Source: an uncultured Bacteroidota bacterium
GTDB taxonomy: Bacteria > Bacteroidota > Bacteroidia > Flavobacteriales > Flavobacteriaceae
DNA: 64,000 bases
Assembly: GCA_902510475.1 (NCBI GenBank)
Contig: CABXCC010000002.1
Span: 50,083 to 114,082, forward strand
Direction: 5' to 3'
In this document: positions 21,296 through 31,850 of the stretch, in pieces
How positions within the stretch are numbered: position 1 is the first letter of the stretch
How the letters are laid out: each line of letters starts with the position of its first letter
Translations under genes and position numbers: made by a program
The notes under the pieces: model-generated
Told to the model about the DNA's origin: nothing
What the model saw: only the letters and a program-made list of their open reading frames with translations
Database searches by the model: none

Positions 21296-22437
21296 GAAAG
21301 TAAATTTTTAATCTCTTTAACGGTGTAATCAATTTCATCTTTTGTATTGTAAATACTAAATGAAAATCTTAATGAAATTTTACAATTATCCTCTTTGTTT
21401 TGTATCTCATTTAAAACATGTGATCCGTTGTCACTACCGCTTTGACATGCACTTCCTTTTGAACAGGCAATGCCTTTCATATCTAATTTAAACATAAATA
21501 AACCTCCAGTTTTTTTATCAACAGGTAATAAAACATTAACCAAAGTATATGTAGACCTGGATAAATCAGCAGAATTTCCATTAAATTTTATATTTTCAAT
21601 TTCATTTGAAATTTTAGAAATAAAATAAGACTTTATTTCTGACACATATTGTTTTTCCTTAGATAAACTATTTAATGAAATTTTTAATGCCTCGGACATG
21701 CCATATATGTTATGAACAGATTCAGTTCCTGCCCTAAAACCTTTTTCCTGCATACCACCAGTGATATATGATCCTAATTGGGTATTCTTTTTAACAAATG
21801 CAAAACCTACACCCTTAGGACCATGAAATTTGTGAGCACTAGCTACAAAGAAGTCTAAACCAAGTTCATTAAAATCTAAATCATAATGACCAATAGATTG
21901 AACCGTGTCACTATGAAATAAGGCATGGTATTTTTTGCATATTTTTGAAATTAATTGAATGTCAGAAATATTTCCAAGTTCATTATTTATATGCATTAAA
22001 CTAACCAGTGTTTTTCCCTTAGAATTAGATAAAATGTTTTCAAGGTCAGAGTAATCAATATCTCCGTTATCAAGGATTTTTACATAACTAATTTTCAAAT
22101 TGTCTAAAGCAGATAGATAATCTAGTGTATGGGTTACTGCATGGTGTTCAATTTTAGATGAAACAATATGGTTAATTCCTAAGTTTTTAACACAATTCCT
22201 TAATATCATATTATCACCCTCTGTTCCACCAGAGGTAAAAATAATTTCGGATGAAGAAACGTTTAATAGGCCTGCTATCTCTTTTCTAGAATTCTCAATT
22301 ATAGCTTTAGATGATCGACCATAACTGTGTGTAGATGAGGGGTTTCCGTAGTCTTTTTTAATCACCTCAGTAATTGCATTAATTACTTCATCCCTTACTT
22401 TTGTAGTAGCAGCATTATCAAGATATACTTTCGACAT
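21292..22437 (-). CDS. Cysteine desulfurase (NifS/IscS family)
   Basis: YLDNAATTKVRDEV, SAHKFHGPKGVGF PLP-Lys motif, SKGSACQSG. Confidence 0.92.
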   Translation of the reverse strand: MSKVYLDNAATTKVRDEVINAITEVIKKDYGNPSSTHSYGRSSKAIIENSRKEIAGLLNVSSSEIIFTSGGTEGDNMILRNCVKNLGINHIVSSKIEHHAVTHTLDYLSALDNLKISYVKILDNGDIDYSDLENILSNSKGKTLVSLMHINNELGNISDIQLISKICKKYHALFHSDTVQSIGHYDLDFNELGLDFFVASAHKFHGPKGVGFAFVKKNTQLGSYITGGMQEKGFRAGTESVHNIYGMSEALKISLNSLSKEKQYVSEIKSYFISKISNEIENIKFNGNSADLSRSTYTLVNVLLPVDKKTGGLFMFKLDMKGIACSKGSACQSGSDNGSHVLNEIQNKEDNCKISLRFSFSIYNTKDEIDYTVKEIKNLLS

Positions 22438-22468
22438 ACAATTTGGTTAGTATTGCTAATTTATAAAT

Positions 22469-23695
22469 TTATACCTCAAATTCCTTTAAAGATGATATAA
22501 TTATATCAATACAATCATCAAGCTCTTTCCTGTTAATAATTAAAGGAGGCGCAAATCTAATAATATTCCCATGGGTAGGTTTTGCTAATAAACCTTTTTC
22601 AGCCATATTTAAACAGATATTCCATGCAATATCACTACCCTCTTTATCATTAATAACAATAGCATTCAGTAACCCTTTACCCCTAACCTTTGTCACTATA
22701 TTATTATTATCTGCAAAATCTTGAAGCCTAGCTCTAAAAACCTCCCCCATTAATTGGGCATTTTTGGCTAATTTTTCTTCATTTATTACATTTAAAGCAG
22801 AAATTGCAACTTGGCAAGCCACGGGGTTACCTCCAAACGTAGAGCCGTGCTCTCCAGGCTTAATCGTTAACATAACTTCATCAGAAGCTAATATAGCCGA
22901 AACCGGAAACACTCCGCCAGACAGAGCCTTTCCTAATATTAGAATGTCTGGCTTAAAACCATGATGATCACAACAAAGCATTTTACCTGTCCTACCAATA
23001 CCTGTTTGAACTTCATCAGCTATAAATAAAACGTTTTGGCTTTTACACATATTATAAGCTTCTAAAAGATAATTTTCATCAGGAACAACAACTCCAGCTT
23101 CTCCTTGAATTGGCTCAACCATGAAAGCAGCAACATTTGGGTCTTTTAAAGAATTTTTTAATGCTTCTAAATCATTATATGGAATAATTTCATAACCAGG
23201 CATAAAAGGTCCAAATCCATTTGTACTGGAGGGATCTGTTGAGGAAGAGATAGCTCCTAAGGTTCTACCCCAGAAATTACCCTCAACAAAGACAATTTTT
23301 GCAGAGTCTTTTGGTATCTTTTTTACTTCGTAACCCCATTTTCTAGCTAATTTTACGGCAGTTTCACCTCCTTCTACTCCGGTATTCATAGGTAACACCT
23401 TATCATAGCCAAAAAATTCGGTTATAAATTTCTCATATTGACCAAGAACATTATTATGAAAAGCTCTAGATGTAAGGGTCAGCTTTTGAGATTGATTAAC
23501 AAGAGCTGAGATAATCTTTGGATGACAATGTCCTTGATTAACAGCAGAATATGCAGACAAAAAATCAAAATATTTTCTACCCTCAACATCCCATAAAAAA
23601 ATACCACTTCCTTTTTCCAAAACAACAGGTAAAGGATGGTAATTATGCGCCCCATACCTATATTCAAGTTCAATAATATTTTTAGATGTCAACAT
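22469..23695 (-). CDS. rocD: Ornithine-oxo-acid transaminase
   Basis: 408 aa; [48 protein letters not shown]. Confidence 0.95.
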   Translation of the reverse strand: MLTSKNIIELEYRYGAHNYHPLPVVLEKGSGIFLWDVEGRKYFDFLSAYSAVNQGHCHPKIISALVNQSQKLTLTSRAFHNNVLGQYEKFITEFFGYDKVLPMNTGVEGGETAVKLARKWGYEVKKIPKDSAKIVFVEGNFWGRTLGAISSSTDPSSTNGFGPFMPGYEIIPYNDLEALKNSLKDPNVAAFMVEPIQGEAGVVVPDENYLLEAYNMCKSQNVLFIADEVQTGIGRTGKMLCCDHHGFKPDILILGKALSGGVFPVSAILASDEVMLTIKPGEHGSTFGGNPVACQVAISALNVINEEKLAKNAQLMGEVFRARLQDFADNNNIVTKVRGKGLLNAIVINDKEGSDIAWNICLNMAEKGLLAKPTHGNIIRFAPPLIINRKELDDCIDIIISSLKEFEV

Positions 23696-23773
23696 AATGA
23701 TTTGTGTTATTTATACTTTATTTTAGCCCAAATTTATGAATTATATTTCGTTTCATATTTAACAAATAAAAAA

Positions 23774-25180
23774 TTGGGCCGCAAAAGAAAAAAAAATATT
23801 ATTCTAGAAAAAATTGAACTAAACGATGCTGGCTCATTAGGTAAAGCTATTTCTAAGTCTGAGAATCAAAAAGTTATTTTTACAAAATTTGGAGTTCCTG
23901 GTGACATAGTTGATATTCAGGTTAAAAAAAAGAGGAAATCATACATTGAAGGTGAAATTATAAAATTTCATACTTATTCAAAAAAAAGAGAAAACCCAAA
24001 GTGCTCATATTTTCAATTATGTGGGGGATGTAGTTGGCAAAACATGAAATATGAAGATCAGTTAATTTATAAGAGTAATGAGGTTGAAAATAACCTCTCC
24101 AGAATTGCTAAAGTAATCCCTGAAAAAACCCTACCTATTATTAAATCTAACAAAGAGTACTATTATAGAAATAAGATGGAATTTTCCTTTAGTAATTCAA
24201 GATGGATTACTGAAGATGAAATAAATTCAAAAAATATTATAGAAAATAAAAATGCTCTTGGTTTTCACAAGTCTGGGATGTGGAGCAAAGTTATAGATAT
24301 AGATAAGTGCTACTTGCAAACAAATATTTCTAATAAAATTAGAAATTTTATAAAAGAGAAGTCTTTGGAGATTGGATTAGATTTTTTTGATTTAAGAAAT
24401 CAATCTGGTGACTTAAGAACACTAATGATTAGAACAACTACATTAAATGAAATAATGATTCTCGTTCAGTTTTATAAAAAATCTAAAAAAGCGCATCAAC
24501 TTTTAAATGAAATTCAAAATAAATTTCCTGAAATTACATCCATAATGTATGTTATTAATAATAAGAAAAATGATACTATTTATGATTTAAAGGTTGAGTG
24601 TTTTAATGGTATAGATTTTATTTCTGAAAAAATAGGAAACCTAAAATTTAGTATTTCTGCAAAATCTTTTTTCCAGACAAACTCTTACCAAACAAAAAAA
24701 CTTTATAATGTTGTTAAAAAGTTTGCTTCGTTAGAGGGAAATGAAACAATATATGATCTTTATTGTGGAACAGGAACAATCTCGATATTTCTTTCCAAAT
24801 TTGCAAAAGAAATTATAGGGATTGAGACTGTAAAAGATGCTGTTTTAGCTGCAGAAGACAACGCCAAGTTAAATAAGATAAACAACACAAAATTTATCCA
24901 TGGAGATGTTAAACATATTCTTTCTGACGGAATTAAGGACTCTAGTGATCCTGACGTAATAATTCTAGATCCACCCAGGAATGGACTTGAAAAACAGGTT
25001 ATAACTTCTGTAATATCGTTAAAACCAAAGAAGATAATTTACGTGAGTTGTAATAGCTCTACCCAAGCTAGAGATTTATTCGACTTTAAAGAATTTTATA
25101 AAATAAAATTATCACAACCAATTGATATGTTTCCTCAAACCTACCATGTCGAAAATGTTGTACTTTTGGAAAAAATGTAA
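23774..25180 (+). CDS. rlmD: 23S rRNA (uracil(1939)-C(5))-methyltransferase RlmD
   Basis: TRAM domain, 4Fe-4S Cys motif (CSYFQLCGGCSWQ), DPPRNG, YVSCNSSTQARDL. Start placed at the in-frame TTG 23774 (GRKRKKNIILEKIE). Confidence 0.9.
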   Translation: MGRKRKKNIILEKIELNDAGSLGKAISKSENQKVIFTKFGVPGDIVDIQVKKKRKSYIEGEIIKFHTYSKKRENPKCSYFQLCGGCSWQNMKYEDQLIYKSNEVENNLSRIAKVIPEKTLPIIKSNKEYYYRNKMEFSFSNSRWITEDEINSKNIIENKNALGFHKSGMWSKVIDIDKCYLQTNISNKIRNFIKEKSLEIGLDFFDLRNQSGDLRTLMIRTTTLNEIMILVQFYKKSKKAHQLLNEIQNKFPEITSIMYVINNKKNDTIYDLKVECFNGIDFISEKIGNLKFSISAKSFFQTNSYQTKKLYNVVKKFASLEGNETIYDLYCGTGTISIFLSKFAKEIIGIETVKDAVLAAEDNAKLNKINNTKFIHGDVKHILSDGIKDSSDPDVIILDPPRNGLEKQVITSVISLKPKKIIYVSCNSSTQARDLFDFKEFYKIKLSQPIDMFPQTYHVENVVLLEKM

Positions 25181-25182
25181 AT

Positions 25183-25704
25183 ATGAACAGGATTTTTTGG
25201 ATAATCCCTCTCTTTATAACTTTACTTTATTGTGAAAGTGATGATATATGTCCTGAGTCCACTCTAACAACTCCTAGGTTAATAATTACTTTTTATGATG
25301 TAGAAAATCCAGAATCAAAAAAAAATATTGAAAGTCTTGGTGTTTACACAGTTAATAATGGAGAGTTAAATATTATTGAAGGAATTAACGGAGTAAATAC
25401 AGATTCTATAGCCATTCCTCTTAGAGATAACGAATCCATAACAAATTTTAAGTTTTGTAAAGATTTTTCAGAAGATATAACCGTAATTCCAAGCGGCCTT
25501 CCAAACCATGTTTATTTTGACTATGAGATTAACGAAATATTTGTTTCAAGAGCATGTGGCTTTATAAATAATTACAATTTATCTATTGCCCTTCCATATG
25601 ACCCTACGGCTACTCCAGGTCCAACAAATTGGATTTCAGAAATCATCATTATAAACGACTCAATAACTAACGAAAATCAATCTCATGTTAAGATTCTACA
25701 CTAG
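25183..25704 (+). CDS. DUF6452-like family protein
   Basis: Lipoprotein-like N-terminus (LLYCES), 173 aa; downstream of rlmD as in other flavobacteria. Confidence 0.65.
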   Translation: MNRIFWIIPLFITLLYCESDDICPESTLTTPRLIITFYDVENPESKKNIESLGVYTVNNGELNIIEGINGVNTDSIAIPLRDNESITNFKFCKDFSEDITVIPSGLPNHVYFDYEINEIFVSRACGFINNYNLSIALPYDPTATPGPTNWISEIIIINDSITNENQSHVKILH

Positions 25705-26371
25705 TCTATTGATAATATTTACAACCTTATATGGCTTTTCATCGGAGAATAAGCAGAAAAATGATACATTAAACAAATACGGGTTAAGAGCTGGTTTGGA
25801 TATACAAAAAATTATAAGATCAGCTAGTGATAAGAACTATAAAGGCCTTTCAATAAACGGAGATATCAGAATAAAAAAACAATTATACATTTCTGCAGAA
25901 ATTGGAAATGAAGAAAAAAATACTAATTATGAGTATGTTAGATCGACATCGAAAGGAAATTATATAAAATTTGGAACAAAATTTAGACTTAACAAAATTA
26001 TTCCTGGGACGCAAAACCTAACATATTCTGGAATAAATGCTGGTTTTAGTTCATTCAATCAAACGATAAATAATTATACAATTTACAACATTCACAACTA
26101 TACTTGGGGTGAGTCTAACATCAATACCCCGATATATTCTCCAGATCTGAGTGCATTTTGGTTTGAATTAATTTTTGGATTAAAAACAGAGATTTTTAAC
26201 AATCTATTTTTAGGTTTTGAATTGCAACTTAAATCTACATTATCCCAAAAAATGCATAACGAAATAACTAATTTTTATATTCCTGGCTTTAACAGAACAT
26301 ATGATGGCTCAAGTATCGGAACTGGTTTTAGATATACAATTTCTTACCTTATTCCCTTAGTAAAAAAATAA
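25685..26371 (+). CDS. DUF6048-like family outer-membrane protein
   Basis: Signal peptide, beta-barrel-like; follows the DUF6452-like gene. Confidence 0.65.
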   Translation: MLRFYTSLLIIFTTLYGFSSENKQKNDTLNKYGLRAGLDIQKIIRSASDKNYKGLSINGDIRIKKQLYISAEIGNEEKNTNYEYVRSTSKGNYIKFGTKFRLNKIIPGTQNLTYSGINAGFSSFNQTINNYTIYNIHNYTWGESNINTPIYSPDLSAFWFELIFGLKTEIFNNLFLGFELQLKSTLSQKMHNEITNFYIPGFNRTYDGSSIGTGFRYTISYLIPLVKK

Positions 26372-26374
26372 AAT

Positions 26375-27529
26375 CTAATTTTTTACCTTCTTTGTTCCTG
26401 GGTAAATTTTATAATTAAGCAGTCTAGATTCTAAATTTGAATTAAATAACTTTATTTTTTTTGAAGTTTTTAACCCAACAGACTTTATAGCCTCTAAATT
26501 GGCTGTAATGATCCATACATCAGAAAATTGATAATTGTTCTTTAAAGTATCACCTATTGATTTGTATAAGGACTTTACATCTGCCGAAATTCTTTTATCA
26601 TAAGGGGGGTTGATAATTATAAATAAATCATCTTGATCTTCTTTAGAAGATTTTAAAAAATCCTTTGTTAAAACTTCAATATCAACATCGACCTGACTTA
26701 TTTCAATGTTTTTCTCTGCTTTTTTTATCATGGAAAGTGATATATCAAAACCATATAGCTTATTATCAAAATCAACTATTTTACCCAAAACCGATTTCTC
26801 AATTAATTCAAAAAGATCTTCGTCCCAATCTTTCCATTTTTCAAACGCAAAAAAAGAACGGTTAAGATTGGGAGCAATATTCCTGGCAATCATTGCTGCT
26901 TCGATTAAAATAGTACCTGTACCACACATAGGATCTAATAAATCAGATTTTTTATCCCATCCAGACATTAAAATTATTCCTGCAGCTAATACTTCATTTA
27001 GAGGAGCATGAGAATTGTATTTTTTATACCCCCTTTTATGAAGAGAATATCCTGAGCTATCAATAGAAATTGAACATAAATTTCTGTTTACATGAATTTC
27101 AATTTTTAAATCTGGATTTGAGGAGCTAACATCAGGTCTTTTTTTAAATGTATCTCTAAATCTATCTACAATTGCATCTTTAGCTTTTAAGGATGCGAAT
27201 TTTGAATTGTTAAATGTTTTTGAATGAAATACAACAGAGTTTATGACAAAACTTGAATCTACATCTATTAATTCCTCCCATTTGAAATTATTTATGTTTT
27301 TATAGTAATCTTCAATATCCTTAAACTTGAAGTGAAAAATTGGCTTTAATATTCTAAGAGCGGTTCGAAGGCATAGATTTGATTTGTATAAAAACCCCTT
27401 ATCTCCGTAAAAACTTACATTTCTTAAGCCTTTTTCGATCTTTTGAGCGCCAAGATCAAGCAATTCTCTTGCTAAAACATCCTCAAAACCATAAAAGGTT
27501 TTTGCAATCATTTTAAAATTTTCAGACAT
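26375..27529 (-). CDS. THUMP-domain class I SAM-dependent RNA methyltransferase (RlmL/Trm14-like)
   Basis: DLLDPMCGTGTILIEAAMIARNIAPNLNR, INPPYDKR. Confidence 0.9.
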   Translation of the reverse strand: MSENFKMIAKTFYGFEDVLARELLDLGAQKIEKGLRNVSFYGDKGFLYKSNLCLRTALRILKPIFHFKFKDIEDYYKNINNFKWEELIDVDSSFVINSVVFHSKTFNNSKFASLKAKDAIVDRFRDTFKKRPDVSSSNPDLKIEIHVNRNLCSISIDSSGYSLHKRGYKKYNSHAPLNEVLAAGIILMSGWDKKSDLLDPMCGTGTILIEAAMIARNIAPNLNRSFFAFEKWKDWDEDLFELIEKSVLGKIVDFDNKLYGFDISLSMIKKAEKNIEISQVDVDIEVLTKDFLKSSKEDQDDLFIIINPPYDKRISADVKSLYKSIGDTLKNNYQFSDVWIITANLEAIKSVGLKTSKKIKLFNSNLESRLLNYKIYPGTKKVKN

Positions 27530-27534
27530 ATTTT

Positions 27535-28209
27535 TTATTTATCTATTGTTTTTGAATTCCAAATATTTTTAAGCTCAAACAAGTCATATTTGAAAGTCGG
27601 CTCGCTGTATTGAATAATATTATCTCTAACCGATCTTTGAATAATGTCTTCGATATAATAATCAGATAAATCGGAATTAGGGGTAAACTCTTCTTTTAAA
27701 TTCATATTAAAAAATTTAGCAGTTGTGTTGTAAAGAAATGCTTTAATCCCGTTTCTTAAACTTTTTACAAGTTTGTATGTGTTCCTTCCAGTTTGTCTGT
27801 GAATTAATTTAATTAAAATCTGGCCTTCTGTTTGGGTTAGTTTACTTAACTCCTCGGTAAATTCTTTCTCTAAAAATTTTTGAACTTTTTTAGTATATCT
27901 CTTTTTTTTTCTTTTCCTCTTAATCTCACTTAATTCCAAATTCAAAGATTTTAATTTATCTGAAGCCATAACTGCATAAGGATAAACTTTTAAGGTTTTT
28001 CTTTTAAGTATTAAATATTTTCTAATCTGATCAGAGTTCTTGTAGGGCCGTTTTGGGAGTAAAACAACCTCACCCAACTCAATTGGTCCTTTTACAATTG
28101 TATCTCCGGTAATTTTTATGTATTCTTTATTAATTAGATCATCGGTTTGTCCTTGAGAGAAAACCAAATGAAAAAAAAATAAACCAAAAAAGAAAAAATA
28201 TAATTTCAA
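27535..28209 (-). CDS. DUF4294-like domain protein, exported
   Basis: Signal peptide; VYPYAVMASDKLKSLN; ELSKLTQTEGQILIKLIHRQTG. Confidence 0.75.
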   Translation of the reverse strand: MKLYFFFFGLFFFHLVFSQGQTDDLINKEYIKITGDTIVKGPIELGEVVLLPKRPYKNSDQIRKYLILKRKTLKVYPYAVMASDKLKSLNLELSEIKRKRKKKRYTKKVQKFLEKEFTEELSKLTQTEGQILIKLIHRQTGRNTYKLVKSLRNGIKAFLYNTTAKFFNMNLKEEFTPNSDLSDYYIEDIIQRSVRDNIIQYSEPTFKYDLFELKNIWNSKTIDK

Positions 28210-28303
28210 TTGAGAACAAATATTTAATAAATGATAAAATTATATATAATAAATAAAGAAATCATTATTATTTTTACATATATAAAAAAATAAACTTAAT
28301 AAA

Positions 28304-29392
28304 ATGAGCAACAAAAGCATATTGAATAAGAAATCTATGAAGTTTTTAGAGGAGTATTTAAACAATCCTTCTCCAACTGGTTATGAATGGGAAGGTCAAA
28401 AAATATGGATGAATTATTTAAAGCCTTATGCTGATGAATTTATCACAGATACATACGGTTCTGCTGTAGCTGTAATTAATCCTGACCATAAATATAAGGT
28501 TGTAATTGAAGGTCACTCAGATGAAATATCTTGGTATGTTAATTATATTTCAGAAAAAGGACTTATTTCTGTTATTAGAAACGGAGGAAGTGATCATCAG
28601 ATTGCGCCAAGTAAAATTGTCAATATCCACACAGACAAAGGAATTGTTAAAGGTGTATTTGGTTGGCCTGCAATACATACGAGACTAGCATCTAAAGAAG
28701 AAGCTCCTAAGCTTGATAATATTTTTATTGATGTGGGGTGCAAAACAAAAAAAGAAGTAGAGAAACTTGGTGTTCATGTTGGTTGTGTAATTACATATCC
28801 TGATCCTTTTCACGTACTAAATAAAGAAAATTTTGTGTGTAGAGCACTAGATAACCGTATTGGAGGTTTTATGATTGCTGAAGTTGCAAGATTAATAAAA
28901 GAAAATAAGAAGAAGCTGCCTTTTGGTTTGTATGTAACCAATTCAGTTCAAGAAGAAGTAGGTTTAAGAGGAGCTGAAATGATAACTCAAACTATTAAAC
29001 CTAATGTTGCCATTGTCACAGATGTTACACATGATACCACTACCCCAATGATTAATCAAAAAAAACAAGGTTATTGTGAATTAAACAAAGGACCTGTGGT
29101 AACATATGCTCCTGCAGTACAACAAAAACTAAGAGATCTGATTTTAGATACCGCCAAGAAAAATAAAATACCTTTCCAAAGAGCAGCATCAAGTAGATAT
29201 ACAGGAACCGACACAGATGCTTTTGCATACAGTAACGGAGGAGTTCCGTCGGCACTAATTTCACTTCCACTTAGATACATGCATACAACTGTTGAAATGG
29301 TGCATAGAAATGATGTTGAAAACGTGATTAAATTAATATACAACACAATTTTAAACATAAAATCAGGGGAAGACTTTAGCTATTTTAAATAG
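28304..29392 (+). CDS. M42 family metallopeptidase (glutamyl aminopeptidase/endoglucanase-like)
   Basis: SPTGYEWEGQ, GHSDEISWYV, CRALDNRIGGF, SVQEEVGLRGA. Confidence 0.92.
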   Translation: MSNKSILNKKSMKFLEEYLNNPSPTGYEWEGQKIWMNYLKPYADEFITDTYGSAVAVINPDHKYKVVIEGHSDEISWYVNYISEKGLISVIRNGGSDHQIAPSKIVNIHTDKGIVKGVFGWPAIHTRLASKEEAPKLDNIFIDVGCKTKKEVEKLGVHVGCVITYPDPFHVLNKENFVCRALDNRIGGFMIAEVARLIKENKKKLPFGLYVTNSVQEEVGLRGAEMITQTIKPNVAIVTDVTHDTTTPMINQKKQGYCELNKGPVVTYAPAVQQKLRDLILDTAKKNKIPFQRAASSRYTGTDTDAFAYSNGGVPSALISLPLRYMHTTVEMVHRNDVENVIKLIYNTILNIKSGEDFSYFK

Positions 29393-29968
29393 ATGACATC
29401 TAAAAGTTTTGAAAATGAGTTTATTGAGATATATGATTTCAAAGGTCAAAAAACAGGAAAAAAAGCCTTAAAAGCAGTTATACATAAAAACGGGCTTCAC
29501 CATTCTACTGTTCATCTCTGGATTTACACACTTAGCGGAGAAGTTTTAATCCAAAAAAGGTCCTTAAATAAAATACTGAATCCAGGGGTATGGGACGTTT
29601 CTGTTGCTGGACATATTCATTTTGGTGAAACATATAATCAAGCTGTCATAAGAGAGACATTAGAAGAAACTGGGATTAATATAGAAAGTTTTAAATTACA
29701 CAAACTAGGAGTATATCATAGTAATTCTATACATGATAAAATAATAGATAATGAGTTTCATCATACTTATGTATTAGAAATCAAAAAAGAATTGATTAAT
29801 ATAAGTTTTAAAAATGATGAAGTTGAAGAATTAAAATTGATCCCAATTAAAGAAATGGAATCATTAATCTGTAAGGATTTAAAAAACTATTTTATCGGTA
29901 AAAACAAAGATTATTATTTAGATGTAATCAGTGAAATAAAAAAAAGAACTACAAAGAATTATTTATAA
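29393..29968 (+). CDS. NUDIX hydrolase
   Basis: GHIHFGETYNQAVIRETLEETGI Nudix box. Confidence 0.9.
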   Translation: MTSKSFENEFIEIYDFKGQKTGKKALKAVIHKNGLHHSTVHLWIYTLSGEVLIQKRSLNKILNPGVWDVSVAGHIHFGETYNQAVIRETLEETGINIESFKLHKLGVYHSNSIHDKIIDNEFHHTYVLEIKKELINISFKNDEVEELKLIPIKEMESLICKDLKNYFIGKNKDYYLDVISEIKKRTTKNYL

Positions 29969-31850
29969 TTTTATTTACTACTTCAGGGTTTAATAATGTA
30001 CTTATATCACCTAGATTATTAAAATCTCCAGAAGCAATCTTTCTTAATATCCTTCTCATAATTTTTCCTGACCTTGTTTTTGGAAGACCTGTAGTTATTT
30101 GAATCTTATCTAGTTTTGCAATGGGCCCTATTTTATTAGAAATAATTTTATTTATATCAGATTTTATATAATTGCTATCAATAGACGAATCCTTTAATGT
30201 TATAAATCCATATAAGGCATTACCCTTTATTTCGTGAGGAAAACCAACAATAGCAGATTCGGCAATATTGGGATGTTCATTTATAGCATCTTCAATCGGA
30301 GCAGTTCCAAGATTGTGCCCGGAAACTATTACTACATCATCAACTCTCCCTGTAATTCTATAATTACCATATTCATCTCTATAGGCACCATCACCTGTGA
30401 AATACTTTCCTTTAAAAGTTGAAAAATAAGTGTTAATGTATCTTTCATGATTACCCCAAATAGTTCTAGCTATAGAAGGCCATGGGAAATTGATACATAA
30501 CTTACCTACAATGTTATTATCTTTTAATTCATTTCCATTATCATCAACTAGCATAGGCTGAACTCCTAAGAATGGTTTTGTTGCAAAGGTTGGTTTATCC
30601 GGGATGACATTTGGAATAGATGAAATTAATATTCCACCTGTCTCTGTTTGCCACCAGGTATCAACAATTGGACAGTTGTTTTTTCCAATATTTATGTTGT
30701 ACCAATTCCATGCCTCCTCGTTAATAGGTTCACCAACGGTACCCAAAACTTTTAGGGAGGAAAGATCAATTCCTTGAACAAATTTAACTCCTTGCCTAGC
30801 AAGAGCTCTGATTGCTGTTGGAGCAGTGTAAAATTGTGTAACCTTATATTTTTCTACAATACTCCAAAATCTACTGAAATCAGGATAGCTTGGAACTCCT
30901 TCAAACATCAATGTAGTAGCACCATTACTTAGCGGGCCGTATAAAATATAACTATGACCTGTTATCCAACCTATATCAGCCGTACACCAATAAACATCAT
31001 TATCTGTATATTGAAATATATTTTTAAAAGTATATGATGTGTAAACCATATATCCAGCGGTTGTATGAACCATTCCTTTTGGTTTTCCTGTTGAACCAGA
31101 TGTGTATAATATAAATAATGGATCTTCAGCATCCATAATTTCCGGCTTGCAATAAACGTCTACACCAGAAATTATATCCTCAAGAAAAACATCTCTTTTA
31201 GAAATCATTTTAATAGGCTCCAACGTACGTTTAACAACCAATACCTTTTGTTCGTCATTACATTTTAGCAATGCATCGTCTACAATATTTTTCAAATTCA
31301 AAGTTTTAGCACCTCTAAAAGAACCGTCTGATGTTATCGTAAGAGAACTATTACAATCATTAATCCTTGTTGCTAATGCATCAGATGAAAAACCAGCAAA
31401 AACAACTGAATGTATAACTCCTATTCTAGCGCAAGCTAAAACTGAAAAAGCTAATTCAGGAATCATTGGAAGGTAAATACACACACGATCACCTTTTTTT
31501 ACTCCCAAAGATTTTAAAACGTTTGCCATTTTACTGACTTCTACTAAAAGTTCTGAATAAGTGAATGATTTAGGTTTTTCGTTTACATTATTTGGTTCAA
31601 ATAAAATAGCAATTTTATGAGGATTAGTTTTAACATGTCTATCTATACAATTGACTGTTATATTTAATTTTGCATTACTAAACCAATTGATTTTAGCTTT
31701 ATGAAAATCCCATTTTACCACAGAAGACCATTTATCGTACCATGAAAAATTTTCTGATGCAATATCATTCCAGAATTTTTCTGGATTATTTAGTGACTCA
31801 TTATATGCCGAATCATACTTGTTTTTATTATTAATTAAATAATTATTCAT
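29949..31850 (-). CDS. acs: Acetate-CoA ligase
   Basis: YTSGSTGKPKGMVHT, WWQTETGG, GLPKTRSGKIMRRILRKI. Confidence 0.96.
   Translation of the reverse strand: MNNYLINNKNKYDSAYNESLNNPEKFWNDIASENFSWYDKWSSVVKWDFHKAKINWFSNAKLNITVNCIDRHVKTNPHKIAILFEPNNVNEKPKSFTYSELLVEVSKMANVLKSLGVKKGDRVCIYLPMIPELAFSVLACARIGVIHSVVFAGFSSDALATRINDCNSSLTITSDGSFRGAKTLNLKNIVDDALLKCNDEQKVLVVKRTLEPIKMISKRDVFLEDIISGVDVYCKPEIMDAEDPLFILYTSGSTGKPKGMVHTTAGYMVYTSYTFKNIFQYTDNDVYWCTADIGWITGHSYILYGPLSNGATTLMFEGVPSYPDFSRFWSIVEKYKVTQFYTAPTAIRALARQGVKFVQGIDLSSLKVLGTVGEPINEEAWNWYNINIGKNNCPIVDTWWQTETGGILISSIPNVIPDKPTFATKPFLGVQPMLVDDNGNELKDNNIVGKLCINFPWPSIARTIWGNHERYINTYFSTFKGKYFTGDGAYRDEYGNYRITGRVDDVVIVSGHNLGTAPIEDAINEHPNIAESAIVGFPHEIKGNALYGFITLKDSSIDSNYIKSDINKIISNKIGPIAKLDKIQITTGLPKTRSGKIMRRILRKIASGDFNNLGDISTLLNPEVVNKIINNSL

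Noticed and set aside
26360-26386. GTAAAAAAAT...ATTTTTTAC inverted repeat between convergent genes
   Set aside because: Almost pure A/T stem with a one-base offset; too weak to call a terminator
26706-27011. ORF antisense to the RNA methyltransferase gene
   Set aside because: Shadow ORF; no recognisable family or separate promoter
29052-29358. Overlapping minus-strand ORFs within the M42 peptidase gene
   Set aside because: Shadow ORFs inside a clearly coding gene
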